From contig CAYOUJ010000069.1 in the NCBI GenBank assembly GCA_964407165.1, positions 1 to 11,532 of the forward strand: a stretch of DNA of 11,532 nucleotides, read 5' to 3'. Below are positions 1 through 7,268 of the stretch, piece after piece. A program made the translations under genes and the position numbers. Below the pieces are notes generated by a model, which did no database searches, was not told the DNA's origin, and saw only the letters and a program-made list of their open reading frames with translations. Position 1 is the first letter of the stretch. Each line of letters opens with the position of its first letter. Source of the stretch: CAZPKH01 sp964407165 (lineage in GTDB: Bacteria > Bacteroidota > Bacteroidia > Bacteroidales > Muribaculaceae).

Positions 1-11
1 TTTCGGGAACG

Positions 12-35
12 CGAATTAATCGAATTACGCGAATT
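12..35. repeat. 9-bp phased array CGAATTNNN (three units)
   Basis: The hexamer CGAATT occurs at 12, 21 and 30, exactly 9 bp apart, just beyond the 3' end of lysA. The same hexamer with the same spacing recurs in the clpP-clpX gap (6175-6231). The array may continue to the left of the window. No function is known to me. Confidence 0.7.
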
Positions 36-47
36 ATTTTTATGTTT

Positions 48-1187
48 TCAGGCGTTTGTTATAACGGGGGCGACGGGGCGGAGGTTGTATTGGGAGGCCA
101 TGATGCGGCCGTAGGCGCCGGCGGAGCGGATAGCGAGCAGGTCGCCGCGATGTGTGGCTGGGAGAGTGACACCGTGGCCGAAGCAGTCGGAACTTTCGCA
201 GACGGGGCCGACCACATCGTATACCTCGGAGGCGCCGTCGGAGGTGATGTTCTGGATGCAGTGGTGCGAGCCGTAGAGGGCCGGGCGTATGAGGTCGTTC
301 ATGCCGGCGTCGCAGATAACGTATTGTTTTTCAATGCCTTTCTTTACGAGCACCACGCGGGTCACGAGCGTACCGCACTGGGCCACGAGGGAGCGGCCCG
401 GCTCGAAGTGGAGGGTCTGGCCCTCGCGCAGATGCAGGTGCTGGCGGAACGTGCCGTAGAACGACTCGAAGTCGGGCACGGGGTTAGCGTCGGGATCGTC
501 ATAGTCGATGCCCTGGCCGCCCCCGACATTGATGGTCTCGAAGAAGATGCCGCGGGGGTTGTAACGGTCCTGCAGCTCGTTGATGCGCTCGCAGAGCACC
601 ACAAGCGGCTCGGTGACAGTGATTTGCGAGCCGATATGGAAGTGGAGACCGCGCAGATGCAGATGCTTGGAGGCAAGCACGCGGTCGATGGCCGCGTCGA
701 GCATGCGGCGGTCGATGCCAAACTTGTTCTCGACGAGGCCGGTGGTTATATACTCGTGGGTGTGGGCGTCGATGTTGGGGTTTACGCGCAGGGCCACGGG
801 GGCGGTCTTGCCCATCTCTGCGGCAATCTGCTCGATGACCTCAAGCTCCTCGATGGACTCGGCGTTGAGGCATCCGATGCCGGCGGAGAGGGCGACGCGC
901 AACTCGGCGTCGGTCTTGCCCACGCCTGCGAAGACTATCTTTTCGGCAGGGATGCCGCAGTCGAGTGCGCGCTGCAGCTCGCCGCCGCTGACGGTGTCGA
1001 CGCCGAGGCCGTGTGCGGCCACGTGGCGCATGACCTCAACATCGGGGTTGGCCTTCATCGCATAATGGAGGCAGAAGTTGCCGGCAGCCTTCACGGCGGC
1101 GGCGAGGGTGCGGTCGAGCAGCTGCAGGTCGTAATAGTAGAAAGGTGTGGGCAGCTGCCGGAAGCGTTCGATTGGAAATTGATTCAT
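48..1187 (-). CDS. lysA: Diaminopimelate decarboxylase LysA
   Basis: This cytoplasmic PLP enzyme decarboxylates meso-diaminopimelate to L-lysine, the last step of lysine synthesis. The 379-residue protein is a fold-III alanine-racemase-like barrel followed by a beta domain. The PLP lysine is K45 in YAMKAN. HIGSQ (184-188) and GGGQG (222-226) contact the cofactor phosphate, EPGR is at 262-265, and the dimer-interface motif CESSD (330-334) supplies the catalytic cysteine. SAGAYG near 355-360 completes the family pattern. I chose the ATG at 1187 (MNQFPIERF), where homology begins. A GTG at 1220 would add 11 residues but sits in an intercistronic hairpin. The gene ends with TGA and lies 66 bp downstream of lysC on the same strand, so the two are probably cotranscribed. 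Length and motifs are normal for the family. Confidence 0.96.
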   Translation of the reverse strand: MNQFPIERFRQLPTPFYYYDLQLLDRTLAAAVKAAGNFCLHYAMKANPDVEVMRHVAAHGLGVDTVSGGELQRALDCGIPAEKIVFAGVGKTDAELRVALSAGIGCLNAESIEELEVIEQIAAEMGKTAPVALRVNPNIDAHTHEYITTGLVENKFGIDRRMLDAAIDRVLASKHLHLRGLHFHIGSQITVTEPLVVLCERINELQDRYNPRGIFFETINVGGGQGIDYDDPDANPVPDFESFYGTFRQHLHLREGQTLHFEPGRSLVAQCGTLVTRVVLVKKGIEKQYVICDAGMNDLIRPALYGSHHCIQNITSDGASEVYDVVGPVCESSDCFGHGVTLPATHRGDLLAIRSAGAYGRIMASQYNLRPVAPVITNA

Positions 1188-1211
1188 TGGAAACGGTAGA
1201 AAATTGCTGTG

Positions 1212-1228
1212 GCGGCGCACAGCGCCGC
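1212..1228 (-). other. Intercistronic GC hairpin between lysC and lysA
   Basis: The arms GCGGCGC (1212-1218) and GCGCCGC (1222-1228) are perfect complements around a 3-base loop. The hairpin lies in the lysC-lysA gap, with AATTTTC further along the minus transcript. It could protect the upstream mRNA end or partly attenuate transcription into lysA. The run of T is too short and too distant for a confident terminator call. Confidence 0.4.
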
Positions 1229-1253
1229 TAACGGTGCTCGGTTATTTATTTGA

Positions 1254-2576
1254 CTATTTGAGCTTTTTGAAGAGGTGGTCGGAGAGGTTGTTTAGGGCGC
1301 GGGTCTTGTCGGATGCGCGCACGAGGAAGGAGATGTTGTAGTTGGAGCCGCCGTAGCTGATCATGCGGATGGGTATGTCGCCCATGGCCTCGACGGCCAC
1401 GCTCTCGTAGCCGCGGTTGTGCCACTCGAGGTTGCCCACTACGCAGATTATCACCATGTTCTCATCAACGGTGACGGTGCCGAGCTTGCGCAGCTCGTCA
1501 AGTATCTCGGGAAGGCGACGCGGGTTGTCGATGGTGACGCTGACGCCGACCTCGCTGGTGCAGATCATGTCGATGGGTGTCTTGAAGGTCTCGAAGACCT
1601 CAAACACCTTGCGCATAAAGCCGTAAGCCAGTAGCATGCGGGAGCTCTTGATCTTGATGGCGGTGATGTTGTCTTTGGCGGCCACGGCCTTGATGGCGTC
1701 GCCGTCGAGGGAGTCGTCGATAAGCGTGCCGGGGGCGTCGGGCTGCATGGTGTTGAGCAGGCGGACGGGTATGTTGTTGTTCTTGGCGGGCTGCACGCAC
1801 GTTGGATGGAGTATCTTGGCGCCGAAATAGGCCAGCTCGGCGGCCTCGTCATAGCTGAGGCAGCGCACAGGGTCGGTGCCGTCGACGTAGCGGGGGTCGT
1901 TGTTGTGCATGCCGTCGATGTCGGTCCAGATCTGTATCTCGTCGACTCCGAGGGCGGCGCCGATGAGCGAGGCGGTGTAGTCGCTGCCGCCGCGCTGCAG
2001 GTTGTCGATCTCGCCGTAGGCATTGCGGCAGATGTAACCCTGTGTGATATAGAGCGCTGCGTCGGGGTTCTCATCGAGCATGGGCTGTAGGTGCTCGCGC
2101 AGGAATGCGATGTCGGGCTCCTGCTTCTTGTCGGTGCGCATGAACTCGAGCGCGGGGAGCAACACGCTCTCAACGCCCTGCTCATGCAGGTAGAGGTTCA
2201 TCATGGCCGTGGACATCAGCTCGCCCTGGGCCAGTATCTCCTTCTCCTCAAAGAGGGTGAAGATCTCCTTGGTGAAGGAGCGCATGAAGGCGAAGTTCTC
2301 CCCTACCGCCTGCAGGGCTTTGTTGCGGTACTCGGGGGTGGAGTAGAGCTCGTTGATGGTTGCGCGGTAGCGGCGCTCGAGCTGGTTGATGACCTCCTTT
2401 GCGCCCTCGGTGTTCTTTTTGTAGAGGTAGTCGGCAATCTCCACCAGGGTGTTGGTGGTTCCGGACATTGCAGAGAGTACGATGATGTTGCGGCCACGTG
2501 GCACGACCAGGCGTGCCACCTCCTTGAAGCGCTCGGCCGAGCCCACCGAAGTGCCGCCAAACTTTAATACATTCAT
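1254..2576 (-). CDS. lysC: Aspartate kinase LysC (monofunctional)
   Basis: The enzyme phosphorylates L-aspartate to aspartyl-4-phosphate using ATP, the committed step to lysine, DAP, threonine and methionine. The 440-residue protein starts with the kinase signature KFGGTS (5-10). The amino-acid-kinase core includes the nucleotide and substrate loop around GGSDYTA and IWTDIDG. The C-terminal third is a regulatory pair of ACT domains (DMICTSEVGVSV; then the VRMISYGGSNYNISF-like segment, here beginning IRMISYG). There is no homoserine dehydrogenase domain, so it is a single-function aspartokinase. The ATG at 2576 precedes the family's N-terminal VLKFGG. An ATG at 2603 would add nine residues. 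The gene sits 52 bp after recQ and 66 bp before lysA. Feedback control through the ACT domains is expected, but its ligand cannot be read from the sequence. Confidence 0.95.
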   Translation of the reverse strand: MNVLKFGGTSVGSAERFKEVARLVVPRGRNIIVLSAMSGTTNTLVEIADYLYKKNTEGAKEVINQLERRYRATINELYSTPEYRNKALQAVGENFAFMRSFTKEIFTLFEEKEILAQGELMSTAMMNLYLHEQGVESVLLPALEFMRTDKKQEPDIAFLREHLQPMLDENPDAALYITQGYICRNAYGEIDNLQRGGSDYTASLIGAALGVDEIQIWTDIDGMHNNDPRYVDGTDPVRCLSYDEAAELAYFGAKILHPTCVQPAKNNNIPVRLLNTMQPDAPGTLIDDSLDGDAIKAVAAKDNITAIKIKSSRMLLAYGFMRKVFEVFETFKTPIDMICTSEVGVSVTIDNPRRLPEILDELRKLGTVTVDENMVIICVVGNLEWHNRGYESVAVEAMGDIPIRMISYGGSNYNISFLVRASDKTRALNNLSDHLFKKLK

Positions 2577-2628
2577 CTCATCAGAGTTTTCAGTTTGCTG
2601 CATACAGTAGTGATATTCAATACTTTGA

Positions 2629-4812
2629 TTAGTTACCGAGGTCGGATAGGAACTTAATGCGGACCAGGCGTATCTCCTCCTCGGTGTAGTCGCCGCCAAG
2701 CTCGTCGAGGGCGTCGCTGATGGAGTCGCTCTCGCTGTCCTTGAAATACTCGAAGATGTCGAGGTAGTGGTCCTCGTCCATGACGTCGTCGAGGAAGTAG
2801 GTGATGTTGATCTTGGTGCCGGAGTAGACGATGGCCTCCACCTGGTCGAGCAGCTCGTTGAAGTCCAATCCCTTGGAGTTGGCCAGCTCGTCGAGGGGTA
2901 TCTTGCGGTCGATAGCCTGGATGATGGAGATCTTGAGCTTGCTCTTGTCGGCGACGGAGCGCACGCGCATGTCTGCGGGGCGCTCGATGTCGTTCTCGTC
3001 GACGTAGCGCTTGATGACCTCGATAAACTCCTTTCCGTAGCGCTTGGCCTTGCCGATACCCACTCCGGGAATGCTCTGCATCTCCTCGAGGGTGATGGGA
3101 TAGAGCATGGTCATGGCCTCGAGCGAAGGGTCCTGGAAGATGACGTATGGGGGGAGCTCGAGGCGCTTGGCGGTCTTGCGGCGCAGGTCGCGGAGTATGG
3201 AGAACAGCTCGGGGTCGGCGGCTGTTCCCTCGCCGGCCTTGGGTGCGTCCTCGATGTCGTCGTCGTTGAAGTCGTTGTCTTCGGTGACTTTGAACGACTG
3301 CGGGTTGGCCAGGAACTCACGGCCTTTCTTAGTGACTTTAAGCAGCCCGTAGTTCTCTATGTCGCGGTCGAGGTAACCGGAGAGGATGGCCTGGCGTATG
3401 ATGGTGTTGAGCATGCGCGGGTCGGTATGATCGCAGCAACCGAATACCTCGAGCTGGTCGTGCTCATACGAGGTGATGTCGTTGGTTGCCTTGCCTGCCA
3501 TGACGTCGATGACATACTCGGCTTTGAATTTTTCTTTTAATGCGGCGATAGTCTCTATCGCCGCGCATAGTTCGTCCTTTGCTTCCACTTCCTTTTTTGG
3601 ATTTAGACAATTGTCGCAGTTCTCGCAGTTGTCCTGCGTATACTGCTCGCCGAAATAGTGCAGGAGCGAGCGGCGGCGGCAGACGCTCGACTCGGCGTAG
3701 GAGGCGGTCTCCTTGAGCAGCTGCTTGCCTATCTCTTGCTCGGCGACGGGCTTGCCTTGCATGAACTTCTCCATCTTCTGGAGGTCTTTGTAGGCATAGA
3801 ATGTGATGCACTGGCCTTCGCCGCCGTCACGGCCGGCGCGGCCGGTCTCCTGATAATACCCCTCCAGGCTCTTGGGCATGTCGTAATGGATGACGAAACG
3901 CACGTCGGGCTTGTCGATGCCCATGCCGAATGCTATGGTGGCGACTATGACGTCCACCTCCTCCTGCAGGAACGCGTCCTGGTTGGCTGTGCGGGTGGCG
4001 CTGTCCATGCCGGCGTGGTATGCCAGGGCCTTTATGTCGTTGACACGCAGCATCTCCGCCAGCTCCTCCACCTTCTTGCGGCTGAGGCAGTAAATGATGC
4101 CGCTCTTGCCGGGGTTGTTTTTTATGAAGCGGCAGATGTCCTTGTCTATGTCGGCGGTCTTGGGGCGCACCTCGTAGTAGAGGTTGGGGCGGTTGAACGA
4201 CGACTTGAACACGCGGGCACCCACCATGCCGAGGTTCTTCTGTATGTCGTGTTGCACCTTGGGGGTGGCGGTGGCGGTCAGCGAGATCACGGGTCTCGGG
4301 CCTATTTCGTTGATTATCGGGCGTATGCGTCGATACTCGGGGCGGAAGTCGTGGCCCCACTCCGAGATGCAGTGAGCCTCGTCGACGGCGTAGAACGAGA
4401 TCTTGACCGTCCGCAGGAACTCGATGTTCTCCTCCTTGGTCAGCGACTCGGGGGCGACGTAGAGCAGCTTGGTCTTCCCGTCGGTGATGTCGCGCTTGAC
4501 GGCCTCGATGGCGGCGCGGTTAAGCGACGAGTTGAGGAAGTGGGCTATGGAGTCGCGCTCGCCGAAGTTGCGCATGGCGTCCACCTGGTTCTTCATCAGC
4601 GCAATCAGAGGGGAGATGACTATTGCCGTCCCCTCCATGAGCAGCGCAGGCAACTGGTAACAGAGCGATTTGCCGCCGCCGGTGGGCATGAGCACAAAGG
4701 TGTCGTGCTCGTCCAGGAGGCTGCGGATTATCTCTTCCTGATGGCCTTTGAACGTATCAAAGCCGAAGTATTCTTTGAGTGCCTGTGAGAGTTGAGGAGT
4801 CGGTTGGTTCAT
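2629..4812 (-). CDS. recQ: ATP-dependent DNA helicase RecQ
   Basis: This 3'-5' superfamily-2 helicase acts in recombination and replication-fork repair. The 727-residue protein carries Walker A MPTGGGKS (42-49), DEAH (144-147) followed by the RecQ-specific aromatic-rich loop CISEWGHDFRPEY, SLTATAT (motif III), and motif VI QETGRAGRDG (321-330). The RQC zinc cluster is intact at C378, C396, C399 and C402. An HRDC-type domain follows at roughly 530-610, with the SIPGVGIGKAKRYG helix-hairpin segment. About 110 further residues, acidic near the end, form the C-terminal extension usual in Bacteroidetes RecQ and absent from the shorter E. coli protein. I chose the ATG at 4812 (MNQPTPQ); the 38 codons open upstream lie in the clpX-recQ gap and look non-coding. 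The gap to clpX is 70 bp, consistent with cotranscription. Confidence 0.96.
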   Translation of the reverse strand: MNQPTPQLSQALKEYFGFDTFKGHQEEIIRSLLDEHDTFVLMPTGGGKSLCYQLPALLMEGTAIVISPLIALMKNQVDAMRNFGERDSIAHFLNSSLNRAAIEAVKRDITDGKTKLLYVAPESLTKEENIEFLRTVKISFYAVDEAHCISEWGHDFRPEYRRIRPIINEIGPRPVISLTATATPKVQHDIQKNLGMVGARVFKSSFNRPNLYYEVRPKTADIDKDICRFIKNNPGKSGIIYCLSRKKVEELAEMLRVNDIKALAYHAGMDSATRTANQDAFLQEEVDVIVATIAFGMGIDKPDVRFVIHYDMPKSLEGYYQETGRAGRDGGEGQCITFYAYKDLQKMEKFMQGKPVAEQEIGKQLLKETASYAESSVCRRRSLLHYFGEQYTQDNCENCDNCLNPKKEVEAKDELCAAIETIAALKEKFKAEYVIDVMAGKATNDITSYEHDQLEVFGCCDHTDPRMLNTIIRQAILSGYLDRDIENYGLLKVTKKGREFLANPQSFKVTEDNDFNDDDIEDAPKAGEGTAADPELFSILRDLRRKTAKRLELPPYVIFQDPSLEAMTMLYPITLEEMQSIPGVGIGKAKRYGKEFIEVIKRYVDENDIERPADMRVRSVADKSKLKISIIQAIDRKIPLDELANSKGLDFNELLDQVEAIVYSGTKINITYFLDDVMDEDHYLDIFEYFKDSESDSISDALDELGGDYTEEEIRLVRIKFLSDLGN

Positions 4813-4882
4813 GGTACAGGTATGGCGATATAGAGAGGTGATTTGCGGCTGGTGATGAATTGTTTTGATGTAAGGATTGGAG

Positions 4883-6142
4883 TTAGGCGGTTTCAAAGTT
4901 GGCGGCGACGATTTTCTCCATTGCATAGTCGCGGGTGACGCGGAACTTGCGCTTGCGCGACGACGGCAGCTCGTACATGGGGTCGATCATGATCGACTCG
5001 ACGATGGAGCGGAGGCCGCGGGCGCCGAGCTTGTATTCGATGGCCTTGTCGACGATGAGGTCGAGGGCGTCGTCGTCAAACGACAGATCCACGCCGTCCA
5101 TGGCAAACAGCTTGACATACTGCTTAATGATGGCGTTGTTAGGCTCGGTGAGCACGCGCCGGAGGGCATCGCGGTCGAGCGGGTCGAGGTGGGTGAGTAT
5201 GGGCAGGCGGCCGATAATCTCTGGGATGAGACCGAAGCTCTTGAGGTCTTGCGGGGCCACATGCGAGAGCATGTTGTCACGGTTGACCTTCTGGCGCGCG
5301 GCGTCGCCGGCGTATCCCACCACGTGAGTGTTGAGGCGCTGGGCTATCTTGCGCTCGATGCCGTCGAAGGCGCCGCCGCAGATAAACAGGATGTTCTTGG
5401 TGTTGACCTGTATCATCTTCTGCTCGGGATGCTTGCGTCCGCCCTGCGGGGGCACGTTGACTATCGAGCCTTCGAGCAGCTTGAGCAGGCCTTGCTGCAC
5501 GCCCTCGCCGCTGACGTCGCGGGTGATGGAGGGGTTGTCGCTCTTGCGGGCTATCTTGTCGATCTCGTCGATGAAGACTATTCCGCGCTCGGCACGGGCC
5601 ACGTCGTAGTCGGCCACGGCCAGCAGTCGCGTGAGCAGGCTCTCTACGTCTTCGCCCACGTATCCGGCCTCAGTGAGCACGGTGGCGTCGACTATGGTGA
5701 AGGGCACGTCGAGATAGCGGGCTATGGTCTTGGCCAGCAAGGTCTTGCCGGTGCCGGTGGGGCCGACGAGGATAATGTTTGACTTCTCGATGTCCACGTC
5801 GTCGTCGGCCTGCAGAAGGCGCTTGTAATGGTTGTATACAGCCACCGAGAGATACTTTTTGGCAGCCTCCTGGCCGATGACGTATTTGTCGAGGAACTCA
5901 CAGATATCCTTGGGTTTGGGCAGCTTGCCCAGCTCCGGCAGGTCCTGTGCGCCGGAGGTAGAGGGGTTCTGGCCCAAGTCCTGGCGATACATCTTGATGG
6001 CGTCGTATACCTGGGCTATGCATTCGTCGCAGATGAACGTGTCTTCATGAAACGGGCTGGGCACCAACAGCGAAGCCATCGATGCCGGGCGCCCGCAGAA
6101 CGAGCACACGCTTTCATGTCCGGTTGATTTCTTTTTTGCCAT
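4883..6142 (-). CDS. clpX: ATP-dependent Clp protease ATP-binding subunit ClpX
   Basis: This AAA+ unfoldase threads substrates into the ClpP chamber. The 419-residue protein begins with the zinc-binding domain (C13, C16, C38, C41), which dimerises and binds adaptors. Walker A GPTGTGKT (127-134), pore loop GYVG (160-163), Walker B IVFIDEID (188-195), the RKH pore-entrance loop (236-238) and sensor-2 GARGLR (373-378) are all present. The ClpP-docking tripeptide, IGF in E. coli, is VGY here (275-277). The ATG at 6142 gives the standard N-terminus MAKKK. The gene follows clpP by 127 bp filled with 9-bp phased repeats. I see no clear promoter of its own, so transcription from the clpP promoter is likely. 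Confidence 0.97.
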   Translation of the reverse strand: MAKKKSTGHESVCSFCGRPASMASLLVPSPFHEDTFICDECIAQVYDAIKMYRQDLGQNPSTSGAQDLPELGKLPKPKDICEFLDKYVIGQEAAKKYLSVAVYNHYKRLLQADDDVDIEKSNIILVGPTGTGKTLLAKTIARYLDVPFTIVDATVLTEAGYVGEDVESLLTRLLAVADYDVARAERGIVFIDEIDKIARKSDNPSITRDVSGEGVQQGLLKLLEGSIVNVPPQGGRKHPEQKMIQVNTKNILFICGGAFDGIERKIAQRLNTHVVGYAGDAARQKVNRDNMLSHVAPQDLKSFGLIPEIIGRLPILTHLDPLDRDALRRVLTEPNNAIIKQYVKLFAMDGVDLSFDDDALDLIVDKAIEYKLGARGLRSIVESIMIDPMYELPSSRKRKFRVTRDYAMEKIVAANFETA

Positions 6143-6150
6143 TTATGAGC

Positions 6151-6163
6151 TAAGTGTCACTTA
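6151..6163. promoter_or_regulatory. Perfect 13-bp palindrome upstream of clpX
   Basis: TAAGTG-T-CACTTA is a perfect inverted repeat 8 bp upstream of the clpX start codon. It could be a small operator or a weak RNA hairpin near the ribosome-binding region. A palindrome this short may also arise by chance. Confidence 0.3.
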
Positions 6164-6172
6164 ACAGACAAA

Positions 6173-6260
6173 CTACGAATTACGCGAATTTGCAAACACG
6201 AATTTCACGAATTATACGAATTTCACGAATTAAAATTTGTGTAATCCGCGTAATTTGTAG
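6173..6260. repeat. 9-bp phased array ACGAATTNN arranged as an inverted repeat
   Basis: This array fills most of the clpP-clpX gap. ACGAATT occurs at 6198, 6207, 6216 and 6225, each 9 bp apart, and ACGAATT/GCGAATT at 6175 and 6184 are also 9 bp apart. The right side (6235-6260) has the same 9-bp rhythm on the opposite strand. The outer arms, 6173-6190 and 6243-6260, match as reverse complements at 16 of 18 positions. The inner arms CACGAATT (6224-6231) and AATTTGTG (6234-6241) also pair. The whole block could fold into a long AT-rich hairpin in the clpP-clpX mRNA. Confidence 0.75.
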
Positions 6261-6269
6261 TTGTTTGGT

Positions 6270-6974
6270 TTACTTCTTGGTGCGGACGAGCACGTCGTCG
6301 ATCATTCCGTAGGCCTTGGCCTCCTCGGCCGTCATCCAGTAGTCGCGGTCGGAATCCTGCTCCACCTTCTCGATGGGCTGGCCGGAGTGGTCGGCGATGA
6401 TGCTGTAGAGCTCGTGCTTGAGCTTGAGTATCTCGCGGGCGGTGATCTCGATGTCGGAGGCCTGGCCCTGGGCGCCGCCCATGGGCTGGTGTATCATCAC
6501 GCGGGAGTGCTTCAAGGCGAAGCGCTTCCCTTTCTCGCCGGCGACGAGGAGCACGGCGGCCATCGAGGCGGCCATTCCGGTGCAGATAGTGTTGACGTCG
6601 CACTGCACATACTGCATGGTGTCATAGATGCCCAGGCCGGCGTAGACGCTGCCGCCGGGCGAGTTGATGTATATGCTGATGTCCTTGCCGGGGTCGGCGC
6701 TGTCGAGGTAGAGCAGCTGGGCCTGGACGATGTTGGCGCTGTAGTCGTTGACGTCGGTGCCCAGGAAGATGATGCGGTCCATCATCAGTCGGGAGAAGAC
6801 GTCCATCGAGGCCACGTTTAGCTGGCGCTCCTCGATGATGGTGGGGGAGATATAGCTTGCGGAGGGAGCTATGGAGGCTGTGAGAGTGTTGTTGACGGCT
6901 GAAGTGTACCGGTCAACGCCGAGGCCGCTAAGGCCTAAGTGCTTCACTGCGAAGTCTCTAAAGTCGTTCTTCAT
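6270..6974 (-). CDS. clpP: ATP-dependent Clp protease proteolytic subunit ClpP
   Basis: This serine peptidase forms a tetradecameric barrel that degrades proteins delivered by ClpX. The 234-residue protein has the triad S137 (GMAASMAA), H162 (MIHQP) and D211 (SDRDYW). The 25- and 49-residue spacings equal those of the E. coli enzyme. The oxyanion/handle region NSPGGSVYAG is at 104-113. The axial-loop and hydrophobic segment EERQLNVASMDVFSRLMMDRIIFLG is conserved. The Ser lies about 26 residues further from the N-terminus than in the E. coli precursor, so the leader is long; I recall a shorter extension in Bacteroides. The ATG at 6974 (MKNDFRDF) fits an 18-base leader from the promoter at 6999-7030. 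Upstream codons open to 7061 are AT-rich, contain that promoter and are not coding. Confidence 0.96.
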   Translation of the reverse strand: MKNDFRDFAVKHLGLSGLGVDRYTSAVNNTLTASIAPSASYISPTIIEERQLNVASMDVFSRLMMDRIIFLGTDVNDYSANIVQAQLLYLDSADPGKDISIYINSPGGSVYAGLGIYDTMQYVQCDVNTICTGMAASMAAVLLVAGEKGKRFALKHSRVMIHQPMGGAQGQASDIEITAREILKLKHELYSIIADHSGQPIEKVEQDSDRDYWMTAEEAKAYGMIDDVLVRTKK

Positions 6975-6998
6975 AATTGGTGTTTCTGTTTTGAAATT

Positions 6999-7030
6999 CA
7001 AAGTTACGAAAAATTTTGGAGTGTGGCAAA
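6999..7030 (-). promoter_or_regulatory. Bacteroidetes-type promoter of clpP
   Basis: On the minus strand, a -33 box TTTG (7027-7030) is followed after 20 bases by a -7 box TAACTTTG (6999-7006), a full match to the TAnnTTTG consensus of the Bacteroidetes housekeeping sigma factor. Transcription should start near 6992, giving a leader of about 18 bases before the ATG at 6974. This is the best promoter in the window. Confidence 0.8.
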
Positions 7031-7089
7031 TAAAAAAGAAAAAAACTGTATAAACAACCATTTTTAAGGCAAAAACCGTGCCAATCGCG

Positions 7090-7147
7090 AGTGGATGAGT
7101 TGATGAGAGGTAAGTGGATGAGTTGAGGAGAGGGAGTAGTTGATGCA
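7090..7147. repeat. Degenerate ~8-bp array (TGGATGAG/TTGATGAG) with a 23-bp direct repeat
   Basis: The 14-mer AGTGGATGAGTTGA occurs at 7090-7103 and again at 7113-7126, 23 bp apart. Within and after each copy, octamers such as TGGATGAG, TTGATGAG and TTGAGGAG follow each other with roughly 8-bp phasing, with one or two indels. The array lies between the tig terminator and the clpP promoter, and no gene overlaps it. The rest of the 294-bp tig-clpP gap is accounted for by that terminator and promoter. Confidence 0.6.
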
Positions 7148-7161
7148 GTCCGCAAACGACA

Positions 7162-7210
7162 AAAAATTTTCAAGAATTTGAGGAAGGGAAATTCCTTCTC
7201 CCAAATTCTT
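7162..7210 (-). terminator. Intrinsic terminator of tig
   Basis: On the minus strand, AAGAATTTG (7202-7210) pairs perfectly with CAAATTCTT (7172-7180). The stem extends inward through G-rich and C-rich segments with one bulge to a small AT loop. It is followed by GAAAATTTTTTG, a T-rich tract. It lies about 60 bp after the tig stop codon and should separate tig from clpP. Confidence 0.75.
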
Positions 7211-7268
7211 AAAAATTCCTTGTAATTCGCGGACGGCGTCAGACGGTGGCCGACACTGCCACATTATA

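Noticed and set aside
42..1199. Long open frame opposite lysA; similar long frames lie opposite recQ (3658-4788), clpX (4877-5782) and tig (7371-8627)
   Set aside because: They are antisense shadows in GC-rich genes. Their compositions are odd (rich in Gly, Val, Leu, His, Glu), no family motif is visible, and the opposite strand holds clear conserved proteins.
1188..1220. Extended lysA start at the GTG at 1220
   Set aside because: It adds residues without homology and lies within the GC hairpin. The ATG at 1187 gives the normal family N-terminus.
6173..6260. CRISPR array
   Set aside because: Units are only 9 bp, with no unique spacers of 25-40 bp and no cas genes.
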